A program made the position numbers and the translations under genes. 8,067 nucleotides of DNA from an uncultured Treponema sp. Lineage in GTDB: Bacteria; Spirochaetota; Spirochaetia; Treponematales; Treponemataceae. Under the pieces are notes generated by a model that was not told the origin of the DNA, did not search any database, and saw nothing but the letters and a program-made list of their open reading frames with translations. Where the stretch lies: contig NZ_CALHGC010000133.1 of NCBI RefSeq assembly GCF_938029485.1, positions 1-8,067 on the forward strand, in the 5' to 3' direction. This document shows positions 1 to 6,739 of the stretch, piece after piece (positions within the stretch are counted from its first letter, which is position 1; the number at the start of each line of letters is the position of its first letter).

Positions 1-788
1 CGGACAATGTCATCGTGATTACCGGCAAAGGAACGCAAAAGCAAAAGAAAGAACAGTTGGAAGCGCTCAACAAAGTTCCCGCATCCGAATCGCTTGTCGT
101 GCTTGCGACGGGAAAGTATGCCGGAGAAGGCTTTGACGATCCGCGGCTCGACACGCTTATGCTTGCAATGCCGTTCAGCTGGAAGGGCACGCTTGCACAA
201 TACTGCGGACGCCTGCACAGAAATTTTGCGGGAAAAGAAGAAGTATTGATTTATGACTACGTCGACTTCCGTATTCAAGTTTTCGATCACATGTACCGGA
301 ATCGCCTCAAAGGCTACAAGCAGCTCGGTTATACGATAAAGCCTGATTCCGATTCGGCTCAAAACGGAGCGGCACCGTCAAAGCTGTATTCCGTCGACAA
401 CTGTAAAACCGATTTTATTAAAGACTGCATAAGCGCAAAAAAATCGACCGTCATTTGCTCGCCGTATCTTTCCAAAACCGAAGTACAAAAATTTTTACCG
501 CTTGTACCGAAAATACTTTCAAACGGGTGCAAAATCTTTATCACGACAAGGCTGCATGAAGATAAAGATCGACGCAAAAAGCAACAGCCGTATATCGATA
601 TGCTCGAAGCTGCGGGTGCTGTCGTTTTTGCGAAAGAAAATGTTTCGCAGCGGCTTGCCGTTTTCGATGAAAAAATTTTGTGGTACGGCAGCATCGACTT
701 TCTCGGATATTCGGAAGCGGAAGACTGCAGCATCCGTATTTGCAATACGGAGATCGCATCGGCCATTGAAGCGGAAATTATTAAATGA
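1..788 (+). CDS. SF2 helicase C-terminal region with degenerate PLD-like domain (5' partial)
   Basis: The frame is open to the left edge (first full codon at base 3), so only the last ~261 residues are visible; the GTG at 15 is internal, not the start. Seen: helicase motif V (ATGKYAGEGFD, bases 105-137) and motif VI (QYCGRLHR, 198-221), which close the second RecA-like lobe of SF2 DEAD/DEAH helicases, where they bind ATP and couple it to nucleic-acid movement. After a linker comes a domain at about 375-750 with the fold pattern of a phospholipase-D-like nuclease: SQRLAVFD (645-668) followed by GSID (687-698). In active PLD enzymes this reads HxKxxxxD then GSxN; here the His is Ser and the Lys is Arg, so catalysis is doubtful. 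Such helicase-PLD fusions occur in restriction-like and TOTE-type conflict proteins, but the diagnostic N-terminal domains lie outside the window. The gene converges on the AraC-like remnant with only 7 bases between. Confidence 0.85.
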   Translation, partial: DNVIVITGKGTQKQKKEQLEALNKVPASESLVVLATGKYAGEGFDDPRLDTLMLAMPFSWKGTLAQYCGRLHRNFAGKEEVLIYDYVDFRIQVFDHMYRNRLKGYKQLGYTIKPDSDSAQNGAAPSKLYSVDNCKTDFIKDCISAKKSTVICSPYLSKTEVQKFLPLVPKILSNGCKIFITTRLHEDKDRRKKQQPYIDMLEAAGAVVFAKENVSQRLAVFDEKILWYGSIDFLGYSEAEDCSIRICNTEIASAIEAEIIK

Positions 789-795
789 TCTAAGT

Positions 796-1029
796 TTAAC
801 CATGAAGAATGATGGAATCTTCCGTCGACACGGAGTATTCAAAATCATTGGTATATGAATGCTCAGCAATACAAATATTCGCATAAGCATCAAGCTCGTA
901 TACGGCGGTGAAGCCATTACCGTATTCGGAAGGGAATTGATACGTGTTAAAACACTCATTCGGTAACGCATTCTTTTTTGTAAGCATACTTCCGGTATGT
1001 TCTATAAAGGTTTGATAGCTTTTGGTCAA
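796..1029 (-). pseudogene. Truncated AraC-type regulator N-terminal remnant (probable)
   Basis: This 77-codon reading frame starts at a TTG (1027-1029). An AAGAAGG ribosome binding site (1041-1047) lies 11 bases upstream, a rather long spacing. The frame begins 29 bases after the mcrC stop on the same strand. The product carries a pattern like the sensory N-terminus of some AraC-family regulators found beside siderophore-type ABC transporters: a Cys-Phe-Asn-Thr-Tyr segment, FPSEYGNGF, then acidic and hydrophobic strands ending in SIIL. It stops abruptly two residues later, with no C-terminal helix-turn-helix DNA-binding domain, 7 bases from the helicase stop codon. I read it as a gene broken by a rearrangement that fused its middle to the helicase 3' end. 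The family call rests on remembered pattern only. It could instead be an unrelated small protein. Confidence 0.42.
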
Positions 1030-1058
1030 TTTTGATGATACCTTCTTTGAATTCTATG

Positions 1059-2378
1059 TTATAAGTTTTTAGAAATAAATGTTTTAAAGCGTTCTTCTTC
1101 CATCAACATCTGCTTGCAATAATCATCATACGTGTTTGTTTTTTCCGTAGGAATCACAAATGGAACTTCAGTTAAATCGCTATCTGTATCTATGATTTTG
1201 TATTTTTTTTGTTCGGCGGTGCCTTTGCTAGGATAAAACAAAAAGCCATGCTTAGAAGAAAATCTCAACATATACATGAGCGTTTTATAATAAATAGCAG
1301 TTGCTCGCTCTTCTCCGTATGAAGAGTTTTTATTCAATGGAATATATTTAGCATCAGCGACGAGTTTTCTATCCTTTGAAATATAATCAGGAATAATTTT
1401 TTGCTTTTTTTCACTACCACATTCTAATAATTTGAAGTTGCTGTTTTCTGAAGTATGATGATCAAAATCATTTTGCAACACTGTTGCTATATACTCTTCC
1501 CACAGCCACGCTCCATCAAAAAGTATTCCATAAACTCTGGTGCGCGTGTTATCTTTGTATTTTAAGTCTTCATGCTGTAGAATCTGCAAGCATATTTTTT
1601 GCAACGAAGTATATTCAGTGTAATATGGGTGTTGAATTTCTTTTAGATTGTCTACAAATACCTTTTGTAAATCTTGATGCGAATAAGACGGAGTGTTATC
1701 AATTATTAGTCTGATATTTTGCTGTGTTTCTCGTCCAAGTAATAAATTCCTACCGAAAGGCAAAGTCTTAATGTATTCAATTGTGTGTCTGAGCAACTGA
1801 GTAATACGATTATCGTAACTATATTCTCTTACGCTATACGCGATTTTTCCTGCAAAAGGAATATTTCGTTGTATATGTTTATTTACGTCTATCAAACCTT
1901 TTGCTTTACTGTCATTGTAATCATTTTTACGATATTCTCTGAATAACCCTTGTGATAAGGCTTTGTTAAAATAATATGGAAATAAATATACTAAAAAATC
2001 AAAAATTGTTAGTTCGTTATAAGAATGTTCCCAATCTAAAACATATTGGCACAATACTTTTTGTAGAAGATAGTGTAGAAAAAAGTCATTTCCACTACTG
2101 TCAGCAAAACGGGAACAAATACTCAACTCTGTAGAACCATAGCCGACAAAGCCCATTAAATTTCCGGTTCTAATTGTTTTATCATTTAAAGCGCAAATAT
2201 ATTGAGATCCCAGACTATCTCCCCATTCACCGAAACCTTGAGGAAAAATCAGCAAGTTCGGATATTTCTCGTTTATATTTTCCAGAGAAACATTCGCTAT
2301 TGTCTGTAAATCTGAAATTACAGTTTCCAGCAAATGAAGAGTTTTGCTGCTATTATCCGTTATCCGTATTGTTTCCAT
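1059..2378 (-). CDS. mcrC: McrC-type nuclease subunit of McrBC restriction system
   Basis: A 439-residue protein that supplies the endonuclease of a modification-dependent (type IV) McrBC system and stimulates GTP hydrolysis by McrB. Seen (numbered from the chosen ATG): GFVGYG at 76-81 followed by TEL and SRF, the family's N-terminal signature; KGLIDV (160-165) and IPFAGKIAYS (173-182); WLWEEY at 291-296; and the PD-(D/E)xK nuclease core, Asp331 in PDY and Asp342-x-Lys344 in DAKY. The catalytic residues therefore look intact. The start is uncertain: an in-frame TTG at 2391-2393 would add five residues, and neither start has a clear Shine-Dalgarno sequence. The gene overlaps the end of mcrB by 26 bases, so translation is probably coupled. 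The sequence is much more AT-rich than the helicase and ABC genes. No methyltransferase is nearby, which supports a type IV rather than a LlaJI-like type II system. Confidence 0.9.
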   Translation of the reverse strand: METIRITDNSSKTLHLLETVISDLQTIANVSLENINEKYPNLLIFPQGFGEWGDSLGSQYICALNDKTIRTGNLMGFVGYGSTELSICSRFADSSGNDFFLHYLLQKVLCQYVLDWEHSYNELTIFDFLVYLFPYYFNKALSQGLFREYRKNDYNDSKAKGLIDVNKHIQRNIPFAGKIAYSVREYSYDNRITQLLRHTIEYIKTLPFGRNLLLGRETQQNIRLIIDNTPSYSHQDLQKVFVDNLKEIQHPYYTEYTSLQKICLQILQHEDLKYKDNTRTRVYGILFDGAWLWEEYIATVLQNDFDHHTSENSNFKLLECGSEKKQKIIPDYISKDRKLVADAKYIPLNKNSSYGEERATAIYYKTLMYMLRFSSKHGFLFYPSKGTAEQKKYKIIDTDSDLTEVPFVIPTEKTNTYDDYCKQMLMEEERFKTFISKNL

Positions 2379-4083
2379 AGAAAATATTTTCAAAGTCGGC
2401 TAATTTTATTTCAGCATCTCGCTGCCCGCGCACATATTCTCGAAGCAATCCTTTAAAGTGATTTTCCCACAGTTCTTTTAATGCATTGATATCGCTTAGC
2501 CTATCCTTATATTCTTTAAAATACGCTCCTCCGATTTGATAATCGCTGCCAAGTTTTTCCGCAATAGTATCATTCAATCTTTTCATGGGGCTTGCATCGC
2601 TATAATCTATCCCCATAGCTTTGGCACTATCTTGAGCGGTGATTTCATAAAACACAAATCTGCGGCGCATTGCAAAATCCATACTTTCAACGGAACGATC
2701 GATGTCATTCATTGTTCCGATAATATAGACATTATCAGGGATATAAAAACCGTCTTTGAAAGTATCTCCTTCTTCTATTAGGTTTTGATATTGAGTTAAT
2801 ACTTTACCGTTTGTTCCTCGATATGCGGGGTCAACGGAAAAGAACAATTCACCGAATATTTTTGACATATCGCCACGGTTAATTTCATCAATGATAAATA
2901 CAAACTTTGGAGCTTCTTTTTTTTCTTTTCCTTTTTTATAAGTTTCCAAGTTAAAATTTTTCTTCATTTCGGCAACTATTGCTTTACGATAATTATCATG
3001 TCCTCCGCTCGGGATGCCATTCAAACCTTTGTAAATATTATAAAGCTGCTCTTTTGAGAAGAATTTTGACTGACCTCTTATCCAGTTACCGGATTTTTTA
3101 TCTTCTTCCGAGCTGTATGTTCGCGTTGCTAATCCGTCTCCATACTCATTCAATTCGACCTCAAATATACCCTTACCGGAAAGTAATGGAATTTCTATAC
3201 GAACATCATCATTTAGTTTATCTATTAATTCATTCCAACTTTTCTCAAAATTATCAGTTCCAACCTCATTTTTTGTAAGTATTGCTTTTTCACAAAAGTC
3301 CTTGAACACTCCGTTTTTACGCGCAAAGCCAATTTCTTTTTGTCCTGCTTCTTTTTGAGGTCTTAAGCCTTCTACAAAATCCGTATAATCATAAGAAGGA
3401 TGGAACTGAACAAATCCTATTTGATTTTTTTCCTCATCAGTTAAATTTTCATATGTCTTGTTAAATGTCATTTGCGCAGCAATTTGACGAGCCGTAAACG
3501 TTTTTCCTGTGCCGGGTGCACCGTGCAGGATGATGTTTTTATTTAATTCAAGTTTCTCAATATAGTCTTTTGTCATATCGTATACCTGCCTATTTATTTG
3601 AGATTTTTCGTAAAGATTAAACATGTCTTTCAACGCTTTATTCGGATTTTTACCATCATTAAGTCCTATATCTGAAATTAAAAATTCTTTTGAATCAATA
3701 TAGTCAGGAGTGTCTAACCAATATCTATATTCAGTTAACCTCAGAGAAATTATTTTTATTTTTGAAGCATCCCATTTTGCATATACATTCTGCCCTGTTC
3801 CTTTCCAGTTCAAATAGCATTTTCTGGTTGTATAATCTGACCCGAAATGGCCTTGTACATTTATACAAATAGTACCACAGTCATATTTTTCCCAGTCAGA
3901 AATTTGGCTTTGAATGTTGCCACCATTATATCCCTGCCCGCTTTGTGTAAAACGGTGTTTTTTCACAAGCGGAGCAATATATTTCTGATAACCATTGGTA
4001 TCCACCGTATTATTTTGCATATATTCCAGGTGTGCAACAAAATATTCCAAAAGACATTTAAAATTTTGATATTTATCTTTCAT
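2353..4083 (-). CDS. mcrB: McrB-type AAA+ GTPase with unrecognised N-terminal domain
   Basis: A 576-residue motor subunit that binds DNA and GTP and drives McrC to cut DNA bearing modified bases. Seen: Walker A GAPGTGKT (188-195), the FVQFHPSYDYTDF segment typical of McrB (from 224), Walker B FIIDEIN (Asp399-Glu400), the family signature MNDIDRSV (458-465; MNTADRS in E. coli McrB), and the arginine-rich AMRRRF (471-476). Residues 1 to about 165 hold the putative DNA-recognition domain. I do not recognise it, and it does not look like the E. coli 5-methylcytosine-binding domain, so the target modification cannot be read from the sequence. I chose the ATG at 4081-4083 because AAGAAGG sits 5 bases upstream; a TTG at 4126-4128 would give a 591-residue version. 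Lys and Ile/Asn codons are abundant, unlike the flanking operons. Confidence 0.93.
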   Translation of the reverse strand: MKDKYQNFKCLLEYFVAHLEYMQNNTVDTNGYQKYIAPLVKKHRFTQSGQGYNGGNIQSQISDWEKYDCGTICINVQGHFGSDYTTRKCYLNWKGTGQNVYAKWDASKIKIISLRLTEYRYWLDTPDYIDSKEFLISDIGLNDGKNPNKALKDMFNLYEKSQINRQVYDMTKDYIEKLELNKNIILHGAPGTGKTFTARQIAAQMTFNKTYENLTDEEKNQIGFVQFHPSYDYTDFVEGLRPQKEAGQKEIGFARKNGVFKDFCEKAILTKNEVGTDNFEKSWNELIDKLNDDVRIEIPLLSGKGIFEVELNEYGDGLATRTYSSEEDKKSGNWIRGQSKFFSKEQLYNIYKGLNGIPSGGHDNYRKAIVAEMKKNFNLETYKKGKEKKEAPKFVFIIDEINRGDMSKIFGELFFSVDPAYRGTNGKVLTQYQNLIEEGDTFKDGFYIPDNVYIIGTMNDIDRSVESMDFAMRRRFVFYEITAQDSAKAMGIDYSDASPMKRLNDTIAEKLGSDYQIGGAYFKEYKDRLSDINALKELWENHFKGLLREYVRGQRDAEIKLADFENIFYGNNTDNG

Positions 4084-4088
4084 TTTTT

Positions 4089-4095
4089 CCTTCTT
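4089..4095 (-). promoter_or_regulatory. Ribosome binding site of mcrB
   Basis: AAGAAGG on the minus strand with a 5-base spacer before the ATG at 4083. This decides the mcrB start against the in-frame TTG 45 bases upstream, which has no comparable site. Confidence 0.75.
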
Positions 4096-4137
4096 TAAGA
4101 ATTCTCCAGTTTGATGGTGGCTGTGCAACTAACATTC

Positions 4138-4282
4138 GTTTAACCTGCATTTGCAGCTTTACCTAAGTGTATAGCGAGGCAAAGTTTGCTCTAAAGTTGT
4201 ATTAAAAAGGGAATTGCGTTAGCAATGACCGTCAAACAACTTTCGTGACAAAACAAATGTCAGGGTGAAGCATGTGCTAGCC
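4138..4282 (-). repeat. Long imperfect inverted repeat, attC-like structured spacer
   Basis: This sequence between the 157-residue gene and mcrB folds back on itself through nested complementary arms: 4156-4163 with 4264-4271 (8 pairs, one G-T), 4184-4188 with 4249-4254 (one bulged A), 4193-4200 with 4236-4243 (8 perfect pairs), and an apical hairpin, ATTGC/GCAAT around GTTA, at 4213-4226. On the minus strand the far end reads GTTAAAC (4138-4144), which fits the integron core-site consensus GTTRRRY. The near end reads GGCTAGC (4276-4282), which matches the inverse core RYYYAAC only poorly. Size and arm layout recall large integron attC sites, and the upstream gene stops inside the near end, as cassette genes often do. 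Against this, the spacers flanking the outer arms are unequal (11 and 4 bases). A structured leader RNA or a small mobile-repeat remnant would also fit. Confidence 0.5.
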
Positions 4283-4750
4283 ATTTGTATTAATTTTATC
4301 TTGAAAATCATTGATAAAATCATTCATTTGTTCTGGTGTTGTCTGTAGCTTTTTAATTTTCAAATCCATTCTATTTGAAATAGTATTTTTATTTGAAATT
4401 ATGAATTCAATATATTCAATAACAGTATCATCATCTGCGGATTCAATTTTTTGAACATTTGGTAGAAATCCTATATAAATTGAACTATTTTCACATGCAA
4501 TATTAAACCAAATATTATTCTTAATAAAAAAGATATTCTTCATATTACCTAGAAAGTTCCACACAACTGCTTTTTGTGAAATCATTTGAAATGGGTTTGC
4601 ATTGTTTTTTTCACGTAAAAATTCTCCTGGATCAAAGGAATTATAAATTATTTCATTTATTATTCCAATATTTTGCTTTATAAAAGCAATCGCTTCTTTC
4701 TTACATTTATTTATTTCATTGAGCTTTTCTATGAGATCAACACAATCCAT
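4277..4750 (-). CDS. Hypothetical protein, 157 residues, AT-rich
   Basis: I do not recognise this family. The start is the ATG at 4748-4750 because a perfect GGAGGA lies 7 bases upstream; an upstream ATG at 4763-4765 would overlap that site. The product looks soluble, with no signal peptide or membrane segment. It is helical at the N-terminus (DLIEKLNEINKCKKEAIAF, residues 4-22) and has an aromatic, beta-like middle with VVWNF and IFFIKNNIWFNI. A charged, probably helical C-terminus ends in DFQDKINTNG. It is the most AT-rich gene here and shares strand and composition with mcrBC downstream, from which the structured spacer separates it. Possible roles, all inference, are an accessory or regulator of the restriction system, an immunity-type protein, or an independent cassette gene. 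Confidence 0.8.
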   Translation of the reverse strand: MDCVDLIEKLNEINKCKKEAIAFIKQNIGIINEIIYNSFDPGEFLREKNNANPFQMISQKAVVWNFLGNMKNIFFIKNNIWFNIACENSSIYIGFLPNVQKIESADDDTVIEYIEFIISNKNTISNRMDLKIKKLQTTPEQMNDFINDFQDKINTNG

Positions 4751-4757
4751 ATAATAT

Positions 4758-4763
4758 TCCTCC
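4758..4763 (-). promoter_or_regulatory. Ribosome binding site of the 157-residue gene
   Basis: Perfect GGAGGA on the minus strand, 7 bases before the ATG at 4750. It selects this start over the ATG at 4765. Confidence 0.8.
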
Positions 4764-4844
4764 ATATTTATAAATACTCTATAGCAAATTCAAAAATATA
4801 CAACTTTTCATCTTTTAAATTGATATGACTAACATCCTTTCCTC

Positions 4845-4873
4845 ATAATATCATAAAAACCGCTTATTTTCAA
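4845..4873 (-). promoter_or_regulatory. Predicted sigma70-type promoter for the AT-rich island
   Basis: On the minus strand, TTGAAA (-35, 4868-4873) and TATTAT (-10, 4845-4850) are separated by exactly 17 bases, with one mismatch from consensus in each hexamer. Transcription would begin near 4838 and leave a leader of about 85-90 bases before the 157-residue gene. It could read on through the structured spacer into mcrBC. A second, weaker candidate (TTGAAT followed by TATAAA) lies closer to the gene at about 4768-4795. The rest of the 4751-4969 gap shows no gene, and I see no convincing terminator for the ABC operon in it. Confidence 0.55.
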
Positions 4874-4969
4874 TCTAAACTGACATAGCTTAAAAAGCTC
4901 TTTTATCGTGCATCTATCGCACCCTGCAAACTGTACACCCATCAAAGCGGTTCCTACACATTTCCCTTC

Positions 4970-6712
4970 CTACCCCAGCGTCCACTCTTTCGAGCGGTTT
5001 TGTAGATTCCACAGACGGGCGTATAGCCCGTTGTGTGCAAGCAGTTCGCGGTGTGTGCCCGTTTCTTCAATGCGTCCCTCGTTCACGACCAGAATCTGAT
5101 CGGCGTGTTCGACTGTTTTAAGGCGATGAGCAATCATTATGACGGTTTTATTCCGTACCAGCTGACCAATCGCTTTTTGTACTGCAACCTCATTCCGTGC
5201 GTCCAAACTGGCAGTCGGCTCATCGAGCAGCAAAAGGGGAGCATCTTTCAGTAACGCCCGCGCAATAGCAATCCGCTGTTTTTCTCCGCCGGAAAGCGTG
5301 GAGCCTCCTTCACCTGCAACCGTGTCGTACCCTTGCGGCAGCTTCATAATAAAATCATGACAATTCGCCTTTTTCGCTGCTTCAATTAGCTGCTCTTCGG
5401 ACGCATCCTTTCTGCCGAATAAAATATTTTCCCGAATCGTTTCGTGAAACAAATACACATCCTGCAACACCATAGAAACTGCCGTAAGCCATTTTTCATT
5501 GTCGATTGTTTTTATCGGCATATCACCGCATAGAATTATTCCGGTGTCGGCTTCCCAAAGCCGCGCCAGCAGCCGGATAATCGTCGATTTTCCGCTTCCG
5601 CTCGGCCCCACAATCGCCGTGAGTTTTCCTTTCGGGATAGTGAACGACACATCTTTCAGTACGGCGCTACCGCTTCCCTTCACATAAGAAAAGCCGACAT
5701 CCTTAAACACTATATCTGAAAGTTCAAAGTCCTCATCCGTTCCCGACAAGGGCTCCTGCCGCATCACCGTGTTGATTCGGGACGCGGACACATAGTGAGT
5801 CCGCAGAATAGCGATGTAGCGTATCCAAATAAGCAAGGGGCTTATAATCTTTGTACCGATAATAATCAAACTAAGATAATCGACTAATGCAAAACGTCCA
5901 CCCAGCATCAGATACGCACCGGTAAAGCACATAAGCGGCAAGCCGAGCCGGATGCAGGTTACGGCAAGCGATAAAAGCGTACCGCCGGTGATTTCTCCTT
6001 TTAAAGCGGTATTCCGCACATCACGATACGCTTTGCTCAACCGGTTAAAACCCTGTCCCGTCTGATTGTATGAACGCAGCACTTTCATCCCGAAAAGGTA
6101 TTCGTTCAGCGTATCGGTCGCCCTGTCTTTTGCATCCTTTGCCGCAGTATCCAGTTTCCCAAACGTCTTTAATGAAAGCGTGATGATGAGCGCTGCAACC
6201 GGCATCGTAATATAAAAAGCAAAAGCCATCTGCGGATTGAAATAAAACATAAACACAGACGTTATAACGCAGCTGAACACTACCCCTGCCAAACCGGTAA
6301 ACAGGGCGACCATCGACTGTTCAAGCGCAAGAAAGTCAGACGTAAAAGTATTGATCAGCTCTCCGGTTGCCTTTTTGGAAAAATAACCGAGCGGCAACGT
6401 TTTCAGTTTGGAGATAAAATCGATTTTGTTTTCAGCCGAATGCGTTGCAGCCGGTAAGAACGTACCGAGAAACGATCCCCAGCTGACGAATAGCTGCACG
6501 GCAAACAAGCCTCCCATTGCAATACAGATGAGACGCAGCGCGTTCATATTCAGTGCAGCAGGATCCGCAAAACCTTCAACCAACAAGTTGATCGCAAAGT
6601 ATACGGCGACGGCGGGAAACGAAATCGTAAGTCCCTCAAAAAAATGGCATAGCGTCGGTCCGATCATCTGCTTTGGATGCCCCATCGTAAATTTGTTGAT
6701 AATGTTTTTCAT
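4970..6712 (-). CDS. ABC half-transporter, fused membrane and ATPase domains (second of pair)
   Basis: A complete 580-residue half-transporter with the type I exporter fold: about six membrane segments in residues 28-297, then an ATPase domain. Seen: Walker A GPSGSGKST (369-377), Q-loop Gln417, signature LSGGEKQR (473-480), Walker B LLLLDEPTA (493-501) and H-loop His529, so both its ATP-site halves look competent. It probably pairs with the product of the upstream gene as a heterodimer in the inner membrane. The tandem arrangement and sequence style resemble IrtAB/YbtPQ-type transporters, some of which import ferric siderophores despite the exporter fold; the substrate here cannot be determined. 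It starts 27 bases after the upstream stop with a good AGGAG site. Both proteins end in a matching LW-LQ-EW motif, pointing to an old duplication. Confidence 0.93.
   Translation of the reverse strand: MKNIINKFTMGHPKQMIGPTLCHFFEGLTISFPAVAVYFAINLLVEGFADPAALNMNALRLICIAMGGLFAVQLFVSWGSFLGTFLPAATHSAENKIDFISKLKTLPLGYFSKKATGELINTFTSDFLALEQSMVALFTGLAGVVFSCVITSVFMFYFNPQMAFAFYITMPVAALIITLSLKTFGKLDTAAKDAKDRATDTLNEYLFGMKVLRSYNQTGQGFNRLSKAYRDVRNTALKGEITGGTLLSLAVTCIRLGLPLMCFTGAYLMLGGRFALVDYLSLIIIGTKIISPLLIWIRYIAILRTHYVSASRINTVMRQEPLSGTDEDFELSDIVFKDVGFSYVKGSGSAVLKDVSFTIPKGKLTAIVGPSGSGKSTIIRLLARLWEADTGIILCGDMPIKTIDNEKWLTAVSMVLQDVYLFHETIRENILFGRKDASEEQLIEAAKKANCHDFIMKLPQGYDTVAGEGGSTLSGGEKQRIAIARALLKDAPLLLLDEPTASLDARNEVAVQKAIGQLVRNKTVIMIAHRLKTVEHADQILVVNEGRIEETGTHRELLAHNGLYARLWNLQNRSKEWTLG
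5331..5363 (-). repeat. 33-base direct repeat, copy in second ABC gene
   Basis: These bases are identical to 7113-7145 in the neighbouring ABC gene. They encode the same residues, CHDFIMKLPQGYD, just before the signature motif in each ATPase domain. The flanking bases diverge at once on both sides. Confidence 0.9.
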
Positions 6713-6718
6713 CGTTTT

Positions 6719-6723
6719 CTCCT
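6719..6723 (-). promoter_or_regulatory. Ribosome binding site of the second ABC gene
   Basis: AGGAG on the minus strand, 6 bases before the ATG at 6712. It lies in the short gap after the first ABC gene and supports co-transcription of the pair. Confidence 0.75.
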
Positions 6724-6739
6724 ATCGATTAACCGGTCT

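Noticed and set aside
359..971. Several open frames on both strands across the helicase 3' end
   Set aside because: They overlap the helicase frame, which carries clear motifs. Their translations are Arg/Ser/Phe-rich with no domain pattern, as expected of shadow frames.
956..1056. A 33-codon open stretch on the minus strand in another frame over the AraC-like remnant start
   Set aside because: It has no start codon in a useful place and competes with the remnant frame, which has an upstream AAGAAGG and a family-like pattern.
1059..4083. LlaJI-like type II system with cognate methyltransferases
   Set aside because: The nuclease and GTPase resemble McrBC in general, but no methyltransferase is encoded on either side within the window, so a type IV modification-dependent system is the simpler reading.
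4885..4906. Small AGCTT/AAGCT hairpin followed by CTTTT, as a terminator
   Set aside because: The stem is only five mostly A-T pairs, and the short T-run follows it on the plus strand, where no gene ends. It is not convincing as a terminator for the ABC operon.
4908..5254. Plus-strand open frames at the end of the second ABC gene
   Set aside because: They lie antisense to a clear ABC ATPase domain or its short downstream gap, and have no ribosome binding site or recognisable product.
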